Assembly (NCBI RefSeq): GCF_014596465.1
Contig: NZ_MECK01000035.1
Location: 16,652 to 80,651, forward strand
Direction of reading: 5' to 3'
DNA: 64,000 bases
Source of the DNA: Streptomyces sp. CBMA123
GTDB taxonomy: Bacteria; Actinomycetota; Actinomycetes; Streptomycetales; Streptomycetaceae
Under the pieces are notes generated by a model. It was not told where the DNA came from. It saw nothing but the letters and a program-made list of their open reading frames with translations, and searched no databases. Shown piece by piece: positions 49,971-58,025 of this stretch. The position numbers were made by a program, and so were the translations under genes. The first letter of the stretch is position 1; each line of letters opens with the position of its first letter.

Positions 49971-50516
49971 TCAGCCAGCCTGGCGAAGGTGCTCGACCGC
50001 CACCCCGAGCCAGGGGGCGACGGGTCCGGCGACCAGCAGCGGGGCACACACGCTGTACGAGAGCACGAGCTGGTCCGGTCCTGCCGTGAGCTCGGTGAGG
50101 AGGCAGTGGTCGAACGGCATCCAGGTCGGCGAGCCGGTCGGCCTGAGGCGCACCCCCGTGGAGGTCAGGACGAGGCGAGCCGGGGTGTGGTCGCGCCACT
50201 GTGGTTCGGCGGCGGCCTCGGCCTCCCGCTGGCGCCGGGCGTCGAGCGGGTTGGGCACCCACTGCTGGCCGAACGTCGGGTGGTTCTCCCAGTACCCTGC
50301 CGTCGACCGCGGGTACATGATGTCGGTCCCGTAGAACCGGGCAGCCGAACACCACACGTCGGCGAAGACCGTCTCGCCTTCGGTGAGCGGGACGTCCACT
50401 GTCTCGACCGGCACCAGCCGGCCGCCGTTCTGGAGATGAACCGCAAGCGCGGACGCTGCCTGCACTCCTTCGGCGCGGGCGGTCTCCTCGGCGCGGTTCT
50501 GCCGACGTCGCCACAT
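49971..50516 (-). CDS. Protein of unknown function, possible PH-like domain
   Basis: ATG 50516, with GGAAGG upstream, gives 181 residues. The N-terminus is basic (WRRRQNRAEETARAEG); the body has a tryptophan-rich TAGYWENHPTFGQQWVPNP segment followed by strand-rich RLVLTSTGVRLRP and QLVLSYSVCAPLLVAGP, recalling bacterial PH or GRAM-like domains. I do not recognise the family. It lies downstream of the DUF2637 gene on the same strand. Confidence 0.6.
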   Translation of the reverse strand: MWRRRQNRAEETARAEGVQAASALAVHLQNGGRLVPVETVDVPLTEGETVFADVWCSAARFYGTDIMYPRSTAGYWENHPTFGQQWVPNPLDARRQREAEAAAEPQWRDHTPARLVLTSTGVRLRPTGSPTWMPFDHCLLTELTAGPDQLVLSYSVCAPLLVAGPVAPWLGVAVEHLRQAG

Positions 50517-50599
50517 GGCCTTTCCTTCCTGGTCAAGGGGCCGGTCGTGGTCGCTGCGGTGGGGGACCGCAGCGACCACGCGACACCAATGCGATGAGA

Positions 50600-51823
50600 T
50601 CACCAAAGGGCGCCGGAGGCACCGGCGGGGGCAGCGGCGCGCTGGTCCACCTCGTCCTTCAACCTGGCCAGGAGGAGCCCCATGCGGTCGTTGCTGATCG
50701 GCTGGTGTGCGCGGACGGCCTCCTTGATCGCGTCACGGCTGATCCGTCCGCTCTCCCGGTAGGCGGTCCACGCGACCGGCAGCAGCTCCTCAAGCCACTC
50801 GTCGTCGGCGGCGTCCCGGTCCTGCGGGAGTTCGGCGTCGTCCGGGACGGGCGGCTCGCCGCCGTCCGCGTGCTCGCGGCCCGGCTCCGGAACCGGCGTC
50901 TCGGCCGCTGCCGGGGACGGTAGCGACTCCCCGTTCTGCGGAAGCTCGGCATCGTCCGGGACGGACGGCTCGCTGCCGTCCGCGCGGTCGCGGACCGGCT
51001 CCGCAGCCGGGGCCTCGTCAGCCGCCGGGGATGGAGTCAGCATCTCCCCTTCCGCGACACCGGCGGGCCGCCCGTTCGCCAGGACCTGACCTTCGTCCGC
51101 CGGGGCCGCCGCTGCGGACGGGGGCACAGCCGGACTCCCCGGGCCAGGAGCTCCGACATGACGGGTTCCGGACTTTCGCAGGTCAACGACGGCAGGGACA
51201 GCAACGGACGGCGTGGACGGGACGGCCAGCGCTTCGGTCACCGGGCCGGATTCCGCAGAGTGGCGCTCCGGCGTCTCCTCGCCCGCCGCAGGCGACCGGA
51301 CGGCTTCGCGGACCGGTCCGGGACCGCCGTCCGCGTCGTCCCGGACGGACAGCTCGGCGGTCCGCGCCATCAGGATGTAGAGGTGCACGGAGCCCGCCAG
51401 TGCCAGTGGCGCGAGCGTGGACAGCACTCCGACGACGCCGTCTGCGAGATGCAGTGTGGACCGTCCGGACTCCGGACCACGGTTCATCGTGACGGCGTGC
51501 AAGGCGTTCACCCCGAGGCTCGCTCCGGTGGCCGTCAGGAAGAGGAACCAGACGTACGCTCGCGCGCTGAACGACTGGTGGCGAAGCAGCAGGATCGCCC
51601 GCACGCTGTACCCGATGAAGCCGTCGATGAAGATCGGGAACAGGTAGCTCATGGTCTCGCTCGCGTGGATCGCGATGGCGACTTGCCGCAGCGCGTCGAA
51701 GGAGAACGCGAAGCCGGCCGCACCGAGCATGATGATCGCGGTACGGTCCCAGGCCGTCATCCCCTGCTGGGTGCGCGTGACCTGCTGACCTTCGGCCGTC
51801 GGTTCTATGTGCGTGCGGGCCAT
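50600..51823 (-). CDS. DUF2637 membrane protein
   Basis: ATG 51823 overlaps the DUF4326 stop (TGATG) and gives 407 residues. Four membrane helices fill about 25-155 (AIIMLGAAGFAFSFDALRQV; SYLFPIFIDGFIGYSVR; YVWFLFLTATGASLGV; LAPLALAGSVHLYIL), the DUF2637 pattern of Streptomyces plasmid and element proteins linked to spreading. A long Pro/Ala/Glu-rich linker holds two SPAA...VPDDAELPQ-type repeats (about 275-340), and a helical C-terminal domain (RISRDAIKEAVRAHQPIS) looks like a winged helix. Confidence 0.85.
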   Translation of the reverse strand: MARTHIEPTAEGQQVTRTQQGMTAWDRTAIIMLGAAGFAFSFDALRQVAIAIHASETMSYLFPIFIDGFIGYSVRAILLLRHQSFSARAYVWFLFLTATGASLGVNALHAVTMNRGPESGRSTLHLADGVVGVLSTLAPLALAGSVHLYILMARTAELSVRDDADGGPGPVREAVRSPAAGEETPERHSAESGPVTEALAVPSTPSVAVPAVVDLRKSGTRHVGAPGPGSPAVPPSAAAAPADEGQVLANGRPAGVAEGEMLTPSPAADEAPAAEPVRDRADGSEPSVPDDAELPQNGESLPSPAAAETPVPEPGREHADGGEPPVPDDAELPQDRDAADDEWLEELLPVAWTAYRESGRISRDAIKEAVRAHQPISNDRMGLLLARLKDEVDQRAAAPAGASGALW

Positions 51824-52584
51824 CAGAGGTTGCCCCCGTCCTGCGGAGCGATGAACTGCCAGGCCGGAGTCTGCGACAGCAGTTGGCCGAGCTGCTCCAG
51901 GGAGGTCACCTCGCGCACGTGCTGGCTGGGGCAGCTCATGCACGACACCCGCAGCGTGATGGACTCCGTGCCGCCTTGGTCGGAGTAGTACAACTCCAGG
52001 TGCTGACCAGCGACGGTGTCGAGCGAGGCGAACGCCTGGTGGTGCTCCTCGAAGCTCAGCAGGCCCAACGTCTCCCACTCCAGCGTGACCGCTTCATCGC
52101 CGAGGAGCTGGAGGGCGTACCGCGCCGCCGCCTCGACGGACCGCGGACCCCAGGTTCGGAAGGCGTCTTCCCGTGCGGCGGTCCGCCGCTTCTCGCCGGC
52201 CGTGAGGTGTTCGGCCGCAGAGACCATGATCGGGTGGGGCATCGGAGGGCCTTCCAAGGAGTAGCTGGTGGAGATCGTGTTGCTGTTGGCGAGACGGAGG
52301 AGAACGTCCGCGTGGCACGGCACGTCGAGGGGGCAGGTGCACATGAGGTCGAGGCCGCGGAGCGCCTGGGCGAACTCGTCGGCGTAGAAGCGGCCGACCG
52401 GGCCCCGGAGTGTGGTGGCGAACAGGTCCACCGCCTCCTCCGCGTCCATCGCCGCCCCGGTTGGTGAAGGGCTTCGGTCCCCGGCGGTGAACGGGTTCGC
52501 GTACGGGCTGAGAGGCCCCACGTATGCACAGGCTGTGGACAGGGCGGCGGCGTCCGGCGCCGCTCCGCGCAGGCGAACGGGCAT
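51823..52584 (-). CDS. DUF4326 domain protein
   Basis: ATG 52584 overlaps the helicase-loader stop (TGATG); 253 residues. RLRGAAPDAAALSTACAYVG, ANPFTAGD and LDLMCTCPLDVPCHADVLL (about 4-97) match DUF4326, a small domain frequent in phages and plasmids. The C-terminal 150 residues have CMSCPSQHVREV and beta-like segments. The function is unknown. It sits between DUF2637 and replication genes in one overlapping unit. Confidence 0.75.
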   Translation of the reverse strand: MPVRLRGAAPDAAALSTACAYVGPLSPYANPFTAGDRSPSPTGAAMDAEEAVDLFATTLRGPVGRFYADEFAQALRGLDLMCTCPLDVPCHADVLLRLANSNTISTSYSLEGPPMPHPIMVSAAEHLTAGEKRRTAAREDAFRTWGPRSVEAAARYALQLLGDEAVTLEWETLGLLSFEEHHQAFASLDTVAGQHLELYYSDQGGTESITLRVSCMSCPSQHVREVTSLEQLGQLLSQTPAWQFIAPQDGGNL

Positions 52585-53309
52585 CAGGCTGCCCTCCCGC
52601 CGCGTCGACGGTCCGTGCCGATCATCGGGACGAGGCTGGTCACCATCTCGGCCAGGCGGCTCGCCACCCTCGCCCCGACGAAGTCGGTCAAGTCCGGCCC
52701 GTGCTCGTCCCGGGCGGGTAGGTTCGATGTGATGATCGTCGGGAGGCAGAAGTTGTACCGGTAGTTGAAGAGCCGGTACGTCACCTCCTCGGTCCACTCC
52801 GACACCTTCGCCGTGCCGAGGTCGTCCAGCAGGAGGAACTGCACTTCGCTGAGCCTGCGCAGCTCACGCTCGGCAGCGCCCATGACCTGGGAGGGCCGGA
52901 GCCTGCCGTACATGTCGGCGGAGTTCATGGCGATCACCTCGAACCGGTCCGGGCCGCCGGCCGCGATTCTCCGCAGCGCCCCGTACGCTTCGTGCGTCTT
53001 GCCCGTGCCGGTCTGGCCGGTCAGGAGCAGGGCACCGGCGGCGGCGTTGTCGGCCAGAGCACGATCGGCCCAGGCCGCTACCTCCGGGAGGGTCGCTTCG
53101 GCGTCGCGGTACCGGGGCGGCGTCGCGGCATCCCAGCGGTTCAGCGCGTACTCCGCGCGGGCCCGGTGGTGCCACTGCCGATCACCCGGGTTCGCCTCGC
53201 GCGAGTCGTCGTCCCTCGCTTCCGGCACGGCCTGTAGCCCTCTCGCTGCGAGTATTCGTTCCATGGCCCGCAGGGATGCGGCGCTGGCCACGCGCTCTGG
53301 GTGGGCCAT
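52584..53309 (-). CDS. DnaC/IstB-like helicase loader ATPase
   Basis: ATG 53309, two bases after the previous stop, gives 241 residues. LLTGQTGTGKT (about 95-105) is Walker A, FLLLDDLGTAKVSEW is Walker B with the DDLG of DnaC/IstB ATPases, and IITSNLPA is sensor I. Such proteins load the replicative helicase at an origin. With the upstream initiator-like gene it forms a probable replication module of the element. Confidence 0.87.
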   Translation of the reverse strand: MAHPERVASAASLRAMERILAARGLQAVPEARDDDSREANPGDRQWHHRARAEYALNRWDAATPPRYRDAEATLPEVAAWADRALADNAAAGALLLTGQTGTGKTHEAYGALRRIAAGGPDRFEVIAMNSADMYGRLRPSQVMGAAERELRRLSEVQFLLLDDLGTAKVSEWTEEVTYRLFNYRYNFCLPTIITSNLPARDEHGPDLTDFVGARVASRLAEMVTSLVPMIGTDRRRGGRAA

Positions 53310-53311
53310 GA

Positions 53312-54169
53312 TCAAAATCCGTTCTGGTAAGCGCTGGGCTGGGCGGTGTTCTGAAACGGAACCCAGGTTCCGGACCGCCGCAGCGGGACGACGTTGGTCT
53401 GTGCCGCCGGTTCCGGGACCTGGTCCGGAAGGTCCGCCCAGATGCGGAGCAGGTAGCGGGCGGACAGCGGAGGGCGGTCGGCATTCCAGCGCCGGGCGAC
53501 CATCTCGACCAGCCGTTCGTGCCCCCAACGGGCCGAGAGAGCTGTTACCAGGCCCCACTCCGCTTCGGTCAGCCGCCAGCCGACGACCATCCCCGCCCCG
53601 GTCATCGCCGCTACCAGCTCCTTGGAGCCCTCCGGGACCTCGACCGAATCCTGACCGGCTGGAACTTCACGGAGGTTTGAACCAGGAAAGCTAGCTTGCT
53701 TTTGGGTGGTAATACTCCCGTAGGGAGTATTACCACCACGCGCACGCGAGGAAGAAACTTCCGGTTCGCCACGAAGATACTTCCGCTTGGAGGGGGCTGC
53801 CGGGGATTTCCTGGAAGCTCCTTCCTGGAAGCTCTTTCCGACTTGCGGTACACCGGAGTCGGAAGTGGGAAGATCCATCCCCGTGATCCCCGCACTGCCG
53901 CCGGCCTGGCCGACGAGGAGGATCGAGTAGCTGCTGGACTTGGAGCGCCCGCCACCGCTTTCGCGGCTGATTTCTCCGAGCGATATCAGGTCACCGAGGC
54001 AGGTCGTGATCGAGCGGACCGTTAGACCGGTCAGCCGCGATATCTCCTCCAGGGTCAGGTTCGCTCGGCCCCCATCGTCCGCCTCCCGGGCGAGAGCGAG
54101 CAGGACGAGCCGCGAACCTCGGCATGCCTTGGATTCTGACCAGACCAGGTCAGTTGCTATATCGCTCAT
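53312..54169 (-). CDS. Replication-initiator-like helix-turn-helix protein
   Basis: ATG 54169 overlaps the previous stop (ATGA) and gives 285 residues. The N-terminal 90 residues hold a winged helix (RLVLLALAREADDGGR; LEEISRLTGLTVRSITTCLGDLISLGEISRE), typical of phage and element initiator proteins encoded before a DnaC-like loader. Then comes a basic linker encoding a perfect DNA inverted repeat (53705-53737) and a C-terminal domain with TEAEWGLVTALSARWGHERLVEMVARRW, resembling DnaD-like ends. Confidence 0.75.
   Translation of the reverse strand: MSDIATDLVWSESKACRGSRLVLLALAREADDGGRANLTLEEISRLTGLTVRSITTCLGDLISLGEISRESGGGRSKSSSYSILLVGQAGGSAGITGMDLPTSDSGVPQVGKSFQEGASRKSPAAPSKRKYLRGEPEVSSSRARGGNTPYGSITTQKQASFPGSNLREVPAGQDSVEVPEGSKELVAAMTGAGMVVGWRLTEAEWGLVTALSARWGHERLVEMVARRWNADRPPLSARYLLRIWADLPDQVPEPAAQTNVVPLRRSGTWVPFQNTAQPSAYQNGF
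53705..53737. repeat. Perfect inverted repeat inside the initiator-like gene
   Basis: Arms of 15 bp (53705-53719 and 53723-53737) around GTA, AT-rich compared with the neighbourhood (GTAATACTCCC). It falls in the linker-encoding part of the gene, where amino-acid constraint is weak. Many elements place their origin inside the initiator gene, so this is an origin candidate. Confidence 0.6.
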
Positions 54170-54525
54170 GCGCCGGTTCCGTCCAATATCGCTACGAGCC
54201 GCGCCGGGGCGAGGCCGAAGGACAGGTCGTCTTCCGGGATGTACCCGGTCTGGCGCGGGTCCGGGGTGATATAAAGCTCCCCGGTCGGAAGGTAGAGGTC
54301 GTGGGCGAGCCGCCAGTCTGCTCCGTCGAAAGTCCGGCGGATCAACCGCGCCACGCCTTCTTCGACCTTCCGGTCGAGGGACCTGCGGTAGAAATCCGGA
54401 TCGAACAGGTAGGTGGCGGCCCGTGGCTCCGGAAACAGCCGGACGAGAACGGCAGTGGGCGCGATTTCCCTGATTGCACCTCCGAGGCATTCCCGCGTCG
54501 AGGAGGTGAGATTGTTCTGAGACAT
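54166..54525 (-). CDS. Small protein upstream of the replication module
   Basis: ATG 54525 with AGGAG seven bases upstream gives 119 residues. The sequence contains FDPDFYRRSLDRKVEEGVARLIRRTFDGADWRL and later GELYITPDPRQTGY, an alpha/beta protein with no recognised motif. Its stop overlaps the initiator start, so it is part of the same unit. It may regulate copy number or excision, but nothing shows this. Confidence 0.6.
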   Translation of the reverse strand: MSQNNLTSSTRECLGGAIREIAPTAVLVRLFPEPRAATYLFDPDFYRRSLDRKVEEGVARLIRRTFDGADWRLAHDLYLPTGELYITPDPRQTGYIPEDDLSFGLAPARLVAILDGTGA

Positions 54526-54583
54526 GGAGAAGCTCCTGGGCCGCAAAGGATTCCTTGCGGGAAGAATCGTTTCCTCGCCGCCG

Positions 54584-55174
54584 TCAGGCAGCATCAGTGC
54601 TTCGAGCCGGCGTCGGGGCCGGTTCGGTCCGGCGCTTCTGCCGGTAGGTCCGGGCGAGCCTGAGCAGGTTCTCGTGTGTGATCCCCAGCCCCCTCGCCAC
54701 GGCAGCGGCGTCCATCGTCGTAGGGGCTTCCGCGAACCGGGCGACCACTGCCCTGCGCTCGGCCTTGCTCAGCGCCGCTGTAGAGCCCCGGAGGGCCCGT
54801 CCTACTGCGCCCTCGTCCACCCGCTGCTTCCAGCTGGCGCGCAGAGCGGAACGCTCCGAGGCGATCAGGCCGCCGCGGATGCCGAACCACTCGTCGTCCC
54901 GCAAGGACTCGATCAAGCAACGAGCGGCTGTCGCCAGAGGACAGGCCGCGCACAGATTCAGTGGTCTGAACAGGGAAAGGCCCAGCCGTTCCACGGTCTC
55001 CACGGGTTCCGAGTGCGGGCCGTCCCCGCAGGGGAAGAACAGGTTGGTATCCCGCCCGGCGCACCGGGCATTCTCGGCCCAGTGCTTTCCGCGAGCCTTC
55101 TCGGATTCCCTGAGAAGGGGGCCCCAGTTGCCCCGCAAAGCCGCCTCGGAGAGGTCGGATATTGTGGTTCTCAT
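54584..55174 (-). CDS. WhiB-like iron-sulfur regulator
   Basis: The 196-residue product has the four cysteines of the Wbl family (C38, C75, C78, C86: NARC, LNLCAACP, AARC), the WFGIRGG turn (about 96-102) and a long C-terminal domain with a helix-turn-helix-like AAAVARGLGITHENLLRLA. Wbl proteins bind an iron-sulfur cluster and sigma factors. The extra C-terminal domain is unusual for the family and may bind DNA directly. It is the first gene of the replication unit. Confidence 0.88.
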   Translation of the reverse strand: MRTTISDLSEAALRGNWGPLLRESEKARGKHWAENARCAGRDTNLFFPCGDGPHSEPVETVERLGLSLFRPLNLCAACPLATAARCLIESLRDDEWFGIRGGLIASERSALRASWKQRVDEGAVGRALRGSTAALSKAERRAVVARFAEAPTTMDAAAVARGLGITHENLLRLARTYRQKRRTEPAPTPARSTDAA

Positions 55175-55273
55175 TTCGCCTCATGGTGCTTGCGGCACGC
55201 AGTACCGGATTCGGCCTGGTGCATGAAAGGGAATTGAGAGCTATTGGAGCCCTCGATTGCGGGGAGGCGTTAA

Positions 55274-55546
55274 CTACGCGGCTTCGCTGTCGACCGAGCC
55301 GTCGGTAACAGGCTTCGGGAAGGTGTAGACACGCGAAACACCCGGGACCGAGAACTCCACACCGAGGATCTTCCCCAACGTCTCCCAGCGCTCGTGGCCC
55401 CAGTCCGGCGAGGCGGCGAGCTGCTCGCTCACCCAGGCGTCAATGGAGGCGTCGAGGTCGTCAGCGTTGGCCACGGCCGCCCTCACGCTTCCAGCCGGAT
55501 AGACATAGCCAGGTTCGAGGGCCCCAAGAGAGCCGGGGGCATGCAC
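55274..55546 (-). CDS. Small protein of unknown function
   Basis: A 90-residue frame from ATG 55546 with a weak ribosome-binding site; a GTG nearer the middle is possible. The product ends with GHERWETLGKILGVEFSVPGVSRVYTF, and its codon use (third-position G/C) is normal for the window. No family is recognised. It precedes the WhiB-like gene on the same strand, 99 bp away. Confidence 0.45.
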   Translation of the reverse strand: MHAPGSLGALEPGYVYPAGSVRAAVANADDLDASIDAWVSEQLAASPDWGHERWETLGKILGVEFSVPGVSRVYTFPKPVTDGSVDSEAA

Positions 55547-56058
55547 GCGCAGCGCGCTGCTGGCCGGCCTGCGGCCTGTCCACCGCCCGGAACAGAGAGA
55601 GAGCGGACGTCGCTGACGTCATGGGCGAGCCGCAGCTGACTGGGGTCAGCTGCTGGGGAAGGGGTTCCCTTCGGCATGGCACGCATGCGATACTCCATGG
55701 TTGCTAGGAACGCGCGCAGCGGCCTCTCGCCAAAGAAGTTCCGTTGCCCGCGTAGTAGTGAATTGGCACCCCTCGGGTGCCAGCCCGGCGTCCAGGAGTT
55801 AGTAGCTCCAGGACGCCGGTCTCATTTCGCCCTGCTTCCTGCCGGGCCCACTCCCTGCGGCGCCGGGCTCCCCGGCGGACCGTTGCGCAAGCAGGCATCG
55901 AAGTGCAGCATGCACAGGAGTCCACTGGGGATGGCACCATAGAGGGCGGAGCCCGACCAGCAGGTTCGATACAGAAACTTACATTATTTTCCTAGAAGTA
56001 TCAACCTTGGGTTGTCGCTACCCTGACGCCGCCCGCCCCGTCCCACCCTGGAGTTCAC
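55547..56058. other. Intergenic control region with hairpins
   Basis: No convincing gene. GGCACCC/GGGTGCC (55765-55781) and CCGGCGTCC-GGAG/CTCC-GGACGCCGG (55785-55819, loop TTAGTAG) form adjacent hairpins. An AT-rich stretch (55975-55995, CTTACATTATTTTCC) just before the XRE gene probably holds its promoter. Confidence 0.55.
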
Positions 56059-56934
56059 GTGCCCCCACGTCAGTTCGACGGCAAGCGTTTGCGCGCTGCC
56101 CGACGGGGCCAGGAGCTTAGCCAGGGTGACTTGGCCGCCAAGGTGGGCGTCACCGCCCCCGCCGTGGCGAAATGGGAGAGCGGGCAGGACCTCCCCAAGG
56201 GCGAGAAGTTGCCCGCGATTGCAGCGGCTCTCGGCCTGCCCCTCGATGATCTTTTCCCCCACGATGGCCCGCCGGATCTGCAACTCCTGCGATGCGATGC
56301 CGGCCTCAGCATCGCGCAGGCCGCGGAGGCCATCGGCGCGAGTCGCCTGCCGGTGAGCAACGCGGAGAGGGGTCGGCGTCGGCTGAGCGACGCCTATGTG
56401 CAACCGCTCGCCGAGGCGTACGGGGTGACCGAAGAGGTGCTCTCGGCCGCCCAGGACCGCTCGTTCGGGCTTCGCCCCGGTGCCTCGGGCGACAATTCGG
56501 CATCGGCGCCCCGCACGATCGGCGAGAAGATCAACTATCTCCTGGAGCATGGGTATGTGGGCCAGGAGGCGCCCTCGAACGAGGAAATCGCGCGGCTCGT
56601 AAATGATCATGCGGGCGGGCCAGTCCTTGCGGCCGATGACGTTGCGGCCCTCCGCGCGGGGACGACAGCCGAGGTTTCCGAGGTAGTGCGCGCCGGCCTG
56701 GCCGAAGCGCTCCAGGTCGACGTTGACCTCTTCCAGGACGATGCCGAGGTCGACCCTGCGGCCCGCGAGTTTCTGGAGGCGGTCCGCTTCCTCGGCTCGA
56801 TTCAGCGGGGACAGATCCTCGGTCTGGCTGCACGTGGCAGCGGCGGGGGCCTGTCCGCCGAGATGATGGCCAAGATCAACGATCTCGTCGGAGAGCTGAA
56901 AGACAAGCTGCCCGATGTGCCGGCCGGAGACTGA
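56059..56934 (+). CDS. Multi-HTH XRE-type regulator
   Basis: GTG 56059 with GGAG five bases upstream gives 291 residues. Two Cro/C1-type helix-turn-helix domains follow each other: GDLAAKVGVTAPAVAKWESG (about 24-43) and LSIAQAAEAIGASRLPVSNAERG (about 82-104). The third part has a KINYLLEHGYVGQEAPSNEEIARLVND segment resembling EspR-like dimerisation or a further HTH. Divergent from the replication and transfer genes, it is a good candidate for the element's main repressor or activator (inference). Confidence 0.82.
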   Translation: MPPRQFDGKRLRAARRGQELSQGDLAAKVGVTAPAVAKWESGQDLPKGEKLPAIAAALGLPLDDLFPHDGPPDLQLLRCDAGLSIAQAAEAIGASRLPVSNAERGRRRLSDAYVQPLAEAYGVTEEVLSAAQDRSFGLRPGASGDNSASAPRTIGEKINYLLEHGYVGQEAPSNEEIARLVNDHAGGPVLAADDVAALRAGTTAEVSEVVRAGLAEALQVDVDLFQDDAEVDPAAREFLEAVRFLGSIQRGQILGLAARGSGGGLSAEMMAKINDLVGELKDKLPDVPAGD

Positions 56935-57036
56935 CGCCATCGGCACACAGTCCTCCTCAGTCTCGGCCTGCGAGGGCTGCGGCTGACATGGACCAACACT
57001 GCATGGACATGCCAGCACGAGGGCTGTCGCCACCTT

Positions 57037-57098
57037 GCCGATAACAGCGAACTGCGGCGTTGCCCGGTGGGGCAACGCCGCAGTTCGCTGTTATCGGC
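57037..57098. terminator. Very long perfect bidirectional terminator
   Basis: A 29-bp perfect stem (57037-57065/57070-57098) with a four-base loop between the convergent XRE and HAD genes. No mismatch is present over the whole arm. Confidence 0.9.
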
Positions 57099-57120
57099 CT
57101 CGGCTCTCCGAGGCGCCGGC

Positions 57121-57747
57121 CTACGCCGCGCTGAGGTCCACGCCGAGCAGGTCGGAGAGGGTGGCTACCGTCGCCTTGGGATCGACGTTGTGTACCCCGG
57201 CGAAGCCGAGCTGCTCGGACGCCTTGACGTACGCCTCGGTGTCGTCGACGAAGATGCACTCGGACGCGGGCATGTCCATGAGCTTGAGGGTGATCTCGAA
57301 AAGCTCGGGGTCAGGCTTGCGCAGGAGGTGCTGCTCGGAGATCACTACGACGTCGTACAGCCGCTCCAGGTCGTAGCCGTCGTACAGGTCCCACGGGGCC
57401 AAGCCCACCGAGTTGGACAGAATGCCCACCTTGATCCCGGCCTTCCGTGCCGCAGCAGCCGCGTTGATGATCAGCGGTTCGGGGCGAAGGTCGCCGAAGA
57501 TGCGGCCCATCAGGCCCTCGGGGGACACACCCAGCATCTTGCCGGCGAAGTTGTTCCACTCGGTCTGGGAGACCGCTCCGCGCTCCAGGTCGCTGGTGAT
57601 CCGGACGCCTTCCTCGTCCTTGTACAGGGCTGCGAGGCAGGCGCCCTGCGGCAGGCCCTCGCGCTGCTCGAAGGCCAACACCGCGGGCAGCAGCGGCGTG
57701 GTGAGCACTCCGCCGAAATCGAGGATGAGGCCAGTGCGGTTGGACAT
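57121..57747 (-). CDS. HAD-like hydrolase
   Basis: ATG 57747 after TGGAG gives 208 residues. LILDFGGVLTT (about 7-17) is motif I with Gly in place of the second Asp (DFGG instead of DFDG), as in many HAD relatives of the YihX/epoxide hydrolase N-domain group. GILSNS is motif II, RKPDPELFE motif III and FVDDTEAYV motif IV. The missing second Asp weakens phosphatase prediction. It is unrelated in detail to the HAD enzyme of the nucleoside operon. Confidence 0.8.
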   Translation of the reverse strand: MSNRTGLILDFGGVLTTPLLPAVLAFEQREGLPQGACLAALYKDEEGVRITSDLERGAVSQTEWNNFAGKMLGVSPEGLMGRIFGDLRPEPLIINAAAAARKAGIKVGILSNSVGLAPWDLYDGYDLERLYDVVVISEQHLLRKPDPELFEITLKLMDMPASECIFVDDTEAYVKASEQLGFAGVHNVDPKATVATLSDLLGVDLSAA

Positions 57748-58025
57748 GCGGGAACTCCAGTGGTTGCTGAGATTTCGGACGCCCATCCAAACGGGACAGC
57801 GTCAGGACCCCGGCTACATATGGTGACGACAGTAACTGCGCGTCGCAGGCCAGGGATCACCTTCGGGCGGATCAAGACCTATCTGTCCGCACACCCACGG
57901 TACCAAACCAGTTCATGCAGCGGAGGGTGCCAAATGTCACTCGTCGGCCCGCATTCAAGATCGCCTCGGCCCAGCGCTCCGAAAATGACGCCACCCCGGG
58001 AATAATCCTGCGGAACTCATCGCGG
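57748..58025. other. Intergenic region, nothing recognised
   Basis: Separates the HAD and MAB_1171c-like genes. The 5' side should hold the HAD promoter on the minus strand. No hairpin or repeat stands out. Confidence 0.4.

Noticed and set aside
55704..55940. 78-codon minus-strand frame
   Set aside because: Cys/Arg-rich, spans two hairpins, and no ribosome-binding site or homology is recognisable.
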